Assembly: GCA_021292105.1 (NCBI GenBank)
Contig: CM037868.1
Location: 2,347,721-2,411,720, forward strand
Reading direction: 5' to 3'
DNA from: Anadara kagoshimensis
Taxonomy: Eukaryota; Mollusca; Bivalvia; Arcoida; Arcidae
DNA: 64,000 nucleotides
Both the position numbers and the translations under genes were made by a program. Shown one piece after another: positions 60,741-64,000 of this stretch (its first letter is position 1; every line of letters starts with the position of its first letter). Under the pieces are notes generated by a model that made no database searches, was not told where the DNA came from, and worked only from the letters and a program-made list of their open reading frames with translations.

Positions 60741-62423
60741 TAGAGATGTTATCATATATCGGGATCGCGATAGAGATGTTATCATATCTCAGGATCGCGA
60801 TAGAGATGTTATCATATATCGGGATCGCGATAGAGATGTTATCATATATCGGGATCGCGATAGAGATGTTATCATATATCAGGATCGCGATAGAGATGTT
60901 ATCATATATCGGGATAGCGTTAGAGATGTTATCCTATATCGGGATCGCGATAGAGATGTTATCATATATCGGGATAGCGAGAGCGATGTTATCATATATC
61001 GGGATAGCGTTAGAGATGTTATCATATCTCAGGATCGCGATAGAGATGTTATCCTATATCGGGATCGCGATAGAGATGTTATCCTATATCGGGATAGCGA
61101 TAGAGATGTTATCATATCTCAGGATCGCGATAGAGATGTTATCCTATATCGGGATCGCGATAGAGATGTTATCCTATATCGGGATCGCGATAGAGATGTT
61201 ATCCTATATCGGGATCGCGATAGAGATGTTATCCTATATCGGGATCGCGATAGAGATGTTATCCTATATCGGGATCGCGATAGAGATGTTATCCTATATC
61301 GGGATCGCGATAGAGATGTTATCATATATCGGGATCGCGATAGAGATGTTATCCTATATCGGGATCGCGATAGAGATGTTATCATATATCGGGATCGCGA
61401 TAGAGATGTTATCATATATCGGGATGGCGATAGAGATGTTATCATATATCGGGATGGCGATAGAGATGTTATCATATATCGGGATCGCGATAGAGATGTT
61501 ATCATATATCGGGATCGCGATAGAGATGTTATCATATATCGGGATCGCGATAGAGATGTTATCATATATCGGGATCGCGATAGAGATGTTATCATATATC
61601 GGGATCGCGATAGAGATGTTATCATATATCGGGATGGCGATAGAGATGTTATCATATATCGGGATCGCGATAGAGATGTTATCATATATCGGGATCGCGA
61701 TAGAGATGTTATCATATATCGGGATCGCGATAGAGATGTTATCATATATCGGGATCGCGATAGAGATGTTATCATATATCGGGATCGCGATAGAGATGTT
61801 ATCATATATCTGGATCGCGATAGAGATGTTATCATATATCGGGATCGCAATAGAGATGTTATCATATATCGGGATCGCAATAGAGATGTTATCATATATC
61901 GGGATCGCGATAGAGATGTTATCATATATCGGGATCGCGATAGAGATGTTATCATATATCGGGATCGCGATAGAGATGTTATCATATATCGGGATCGCGA
62001 TAGAGATGTTATCATATATCAGCACAACGATAATCGTCGCCAAGGATTTGTCGATGGCAATATCGTGAAACTGTTTACATCAAGATATTGTGGAACCCTA
62101 TTACTTACAATAACATTCTTTGAAATCATTGCATAACATGTGTACTGATCATGGTGAAGACAGATTAAACATGTGGTTTTTCCGTGAACCACAAGTAAAT
62201 CACTGCTCACAAATTTAATTCAGTTAATCTTCAAATAACTTTAATAAAATTTGTAATTTCATATCTTATTATTCTTTAATTATATTTGAATTTATTGCAG
62301 TCCAGTGAAAACCCAGCCCATCTTTTAAGCATATTCATCTGAAAATAATGCAATAAAATCGCGACATGTCGTAAATTTTTGGCAATATTGTGATACCAGT
62401 TTTTGTCCACAATAACATCTCTA
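60741..62423. mobile_element. hAT-like non-autonomous element with 42 tandem 30-bp copies of its left terminus
   Basis: Ends TAGAGATGTTAT and ATAACATCTCTA are perfect 12-bp inverted repeats, and the start TAGAG fits the hAT terminal pattern. Flanks gtaaagaa (60733-60740) and gtaatgaa (62424-62431) look like an 8-bp target duplication with one mismatch. Units of exactly 30 bp (tagagatgttatcatatatc + gggatcgcga) run from 60741 to 62000 without an indel, then a partial 43rd begins at 62001. Only substitutions vary: cctatatc units cluster at 60925-61380, plus a few caggatc and gggatggc units. The right part (62021-62423) is unique and non-coding. Confidence 0.88.
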
Positions 62424-62456
62424 GTAATGAACACTAATCAACAAACATGTTTTTTG

Positions 62457-62600
62457 AATTGGGTTCGCCACTGTTCCATGTGATACTTCCAAACCTTTGT
62501 GTGTAACAATTCGATATGGAGTCATAAAAACTTAAGATATTTTGTGAATTTACATTTCTTGCAAAATGTCACACACCAACATTAAGAGATTTTGATCATT
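62457..62600. mobile_element. Diverged relative of the 10271 MITE
   Basis: 'gggttcgccactgttccatg', 'caacattaagagattttgat' and 'ggtacaatgggg' follow the order of 10271-10499. The right end is decayed. Confidence 0.6.
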
Positions 62601-62829
62601 TGGTACAATGGGGAATATAATCATAACAATTACATGTAATTACATCATGGGGTTTCACATGATATGCTGGTAAACCCATTTTTAAGTTATCCAATATAAA
62701 TTTAGTATGTCATTAGTTCTCCCCTGAATAAACAACTGTATAATGCTTATATTTCACTGTGGTTTTATTTTCGCTATATTCTCAGCCATGTGTTCTCCAG
62801 CGAAATTAAAACCAGCTTAATTACATGGA

Positions 62830-63370
62830 TATTAACAACTCAGTAATTGTCACAGGAAGAAGTAGACGAGCAGCAGTCCAGAAGATGGCCCAAGCAGCAG
62901 AAAGATCATCATGCTGGGTGTGGATGAAGAGGGACATTAGTAGCTGGATACCCACCACCAACGCGCAGTGACTGATCACCACTGTGGACCCCCCATCCTG
63001 AGAGTGTACCGAGCTAGGGGTCGAAACACACAATGAGGGATGGCCTCGGCTGAGGACGTTGGCGGTGCAGCAGCAGTACCAACACAGCTGTATGTAAGTT
63101 ATTTTCAACTGGAGTACCAGTGACGGCTAGGAAAGACTGGCTGACAACCAAGAATAGATTGGTGACGTCTGGAAAGACAGGTGGCATCCAGGGAAGACTG
63201 GAATATGGGTGTGAAGGGTTGGCAGCCCAACACACAGTTCCTGTGAGGGAACGCCAAAGCAAGCTACAACACAGACAAAAGAGCAACACCCCCAGGGTCT
63301 TCCGAGAGGGGGGGAGGATGAAAGACCCAGTATTACGGATTCAACGGTAACAACTCGGCTCGTTCAACGG
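62830..63370 (+). mobile_element. LINE-like element, 5' untranslated or leader part
   Basis: Base composition becomes clearly richer in G+C than the surrounding intron at about 62830 and stays so to the window end, which marks the probable left border. Short frames here (for example 63120-63350) precede the finger-containing frame but cannot be assigned to a domain. Confidence 0.6.
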
Positions 63371-63787
63371 ACATTGGCAGGATTACCGGCAGAAACAAGA
63401 TGTCATTGTGGGAAAGTGTGCAAGAATCTGAGGGGTTTGAAGATACACCAAGCAAAGGCTAAATGTCGTTCTGAGAAGCAACAGGAGGAACGCACAGGTA
63501 ATACTGATCAGTCGGAGAAGGACCACAGACAGGATGAACACCACAGCACTGAGGACCTTTTACTAACTGATGCTACTCAGACCAACAAAGAGCCAGAACC
63601 AATCGATTCTAACCGAGAACAGGCTAACACAGAACCATCAAGAGAGAACAGAAAACCAGCAGTGGACTGGCCACCAACAGATGATAAGAGATGGGAAGCA
63701 TTTGACAATGACCTAGATAACGTCTGTAGGAGATGTACAGAGGAAATTGACAGCATTGACAACAATAGTATACTCAGTAGGTGCTGA
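63371..63787 (+). pseudogene. LINE-like ORF, N-terminal part with Cys/His finger
   Basis: The frame runs through GLPAETRCHCGKVCKNLRGL and KIHQAKAKC: C-x-C-x3-C followed by H and C, a finger that I know from N-termini of invertebrate non-LTR retrotransposon ORFs. It is followed by a polar Glu/Gln-rich region. It stops at 63787 because of a one-base frameshift near 63762. The frame is open upstream of 63371, and no ATG is evident near its beginning. Reverse transcriptase, if present, lies beyond the window. Confidence 0.7.
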
Positions 63788-64000
63788 ACGCTTTGGGACG
63801 ACAGATAGAAAGCGAAGCGAGAAACCAACAGGGAAACCGAACAGGCGTCAGCAAGAAATACAAAAGCTAAGAGCAGAGATCAACAAAATAACAAAACAGT
63901 ACAGAACAGCAGGTGAAGATCAAAAGATAGGTCTCAGTGCATTAAGATCAATCCTGAGAGAGAAGAGAAACAATCTTCAGAGGGCAGATAGGATTCGGAA
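63764..64000 (+). pseudogene. LINE-like ORF continued in the shifted frame, cut by the window edge
   Basis: In the frame one base over, the sequence continues VYSVGAERFGTTDRK, then a basic coiled-coil-like stretch (RRQQEIQKLRAEINKITKQY, LRSILREKRNNLQRADRIR). This is typical of the region between the finger and the reverse transcriptase in such elements. It reads to the last base with no stop. Confidence 0.65.

Noticed and set aside
50794-62015. Regular repeats resembling a CRISPR array (30-bp and 102-bp periods)
   Set aside because: Units are directly adjacent with no unique spacers, there are no cas genes, and the DNA is eukaryotic.
60746-62068. Open frames of 440, 298 and 229 codons, on both strands, with 10-residue repeats
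   Set aside because: They follow from a 30-bp satellite unit (a multiple of three) without stop codons; different frames and both strands are open at once, so it is not protein-coding evidence.

Overview
This is a 64 kb stretch of AT-rich animal nuclear DNA, most likely from a mollusc. It has spliced exons with GT/AG boundaries, long introns, many tRNA-derived SINEs and small inverted-repeat transposons. It also carries two copies of a dispersed non-coding repeat containing 'gggccataact', a type I associate with bivalve and gastropod genomes. The mollusc assignment is inference. The window does not name the species.

One gene dominates. Thirteen exons on the minus strand, from 60527 down to 18094, encode the last 589 residues of a class V myosin (MYO5): the end of the coiled-coil stalk and the whole globular cargo-binding tail, ending in the family's usual C-terminus. 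Every junction keeps phase. The motor head, IQ neck and first part of the stalk must lie beyond the right edge, probably past the LINE fragment at 62.8-64 kb. From 18093 down to position 1 lie the 3' UTR and intergenic DNA.

The most interesting item is an 1148-nt open exon at 39160-40307, alone inside the 24.7 kb intron between two stalk exons. It starts with its own ATG behind an in-frame stop and ends at a strong splice donor in exactly the phase needed to join the next MYO5 exon (34922-35042). Spliced that way it predicts an 895-residue motorless MYO5: an acidic, probably disordered head, a seven-cysteine possible zinc module, then coiled coil and cargo-binding tail.

The rest is repeats. 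The left flank (1-18 kb) holds SINEs, hairpin MITEs, a Tc1/mariner-like MITE and minisatellites. The introns at 18-35 kb hold MITEs, SINEs and a partly duplicated exon. The large intron at 35-60 kb holds a CT-rich block, the alternative exon with 146-bp modules upstream, SINEs, a 102-bp satellite, a hairpin-ended MITE and a pair of nested inverted-end elements. At 60.7-62.4 kb a hAT-type element carries 43 copies of its own terminus. At 62.8-64 kb a LINE-like element with a Cys/His finger and a frameshift runs off the edge. Two unrelated transposon relics (27.1-27.6 kb and 60.7-62.4 kb) show the same peculiarity: tandem amplification of a unit that contains the terminal inverted repeat.
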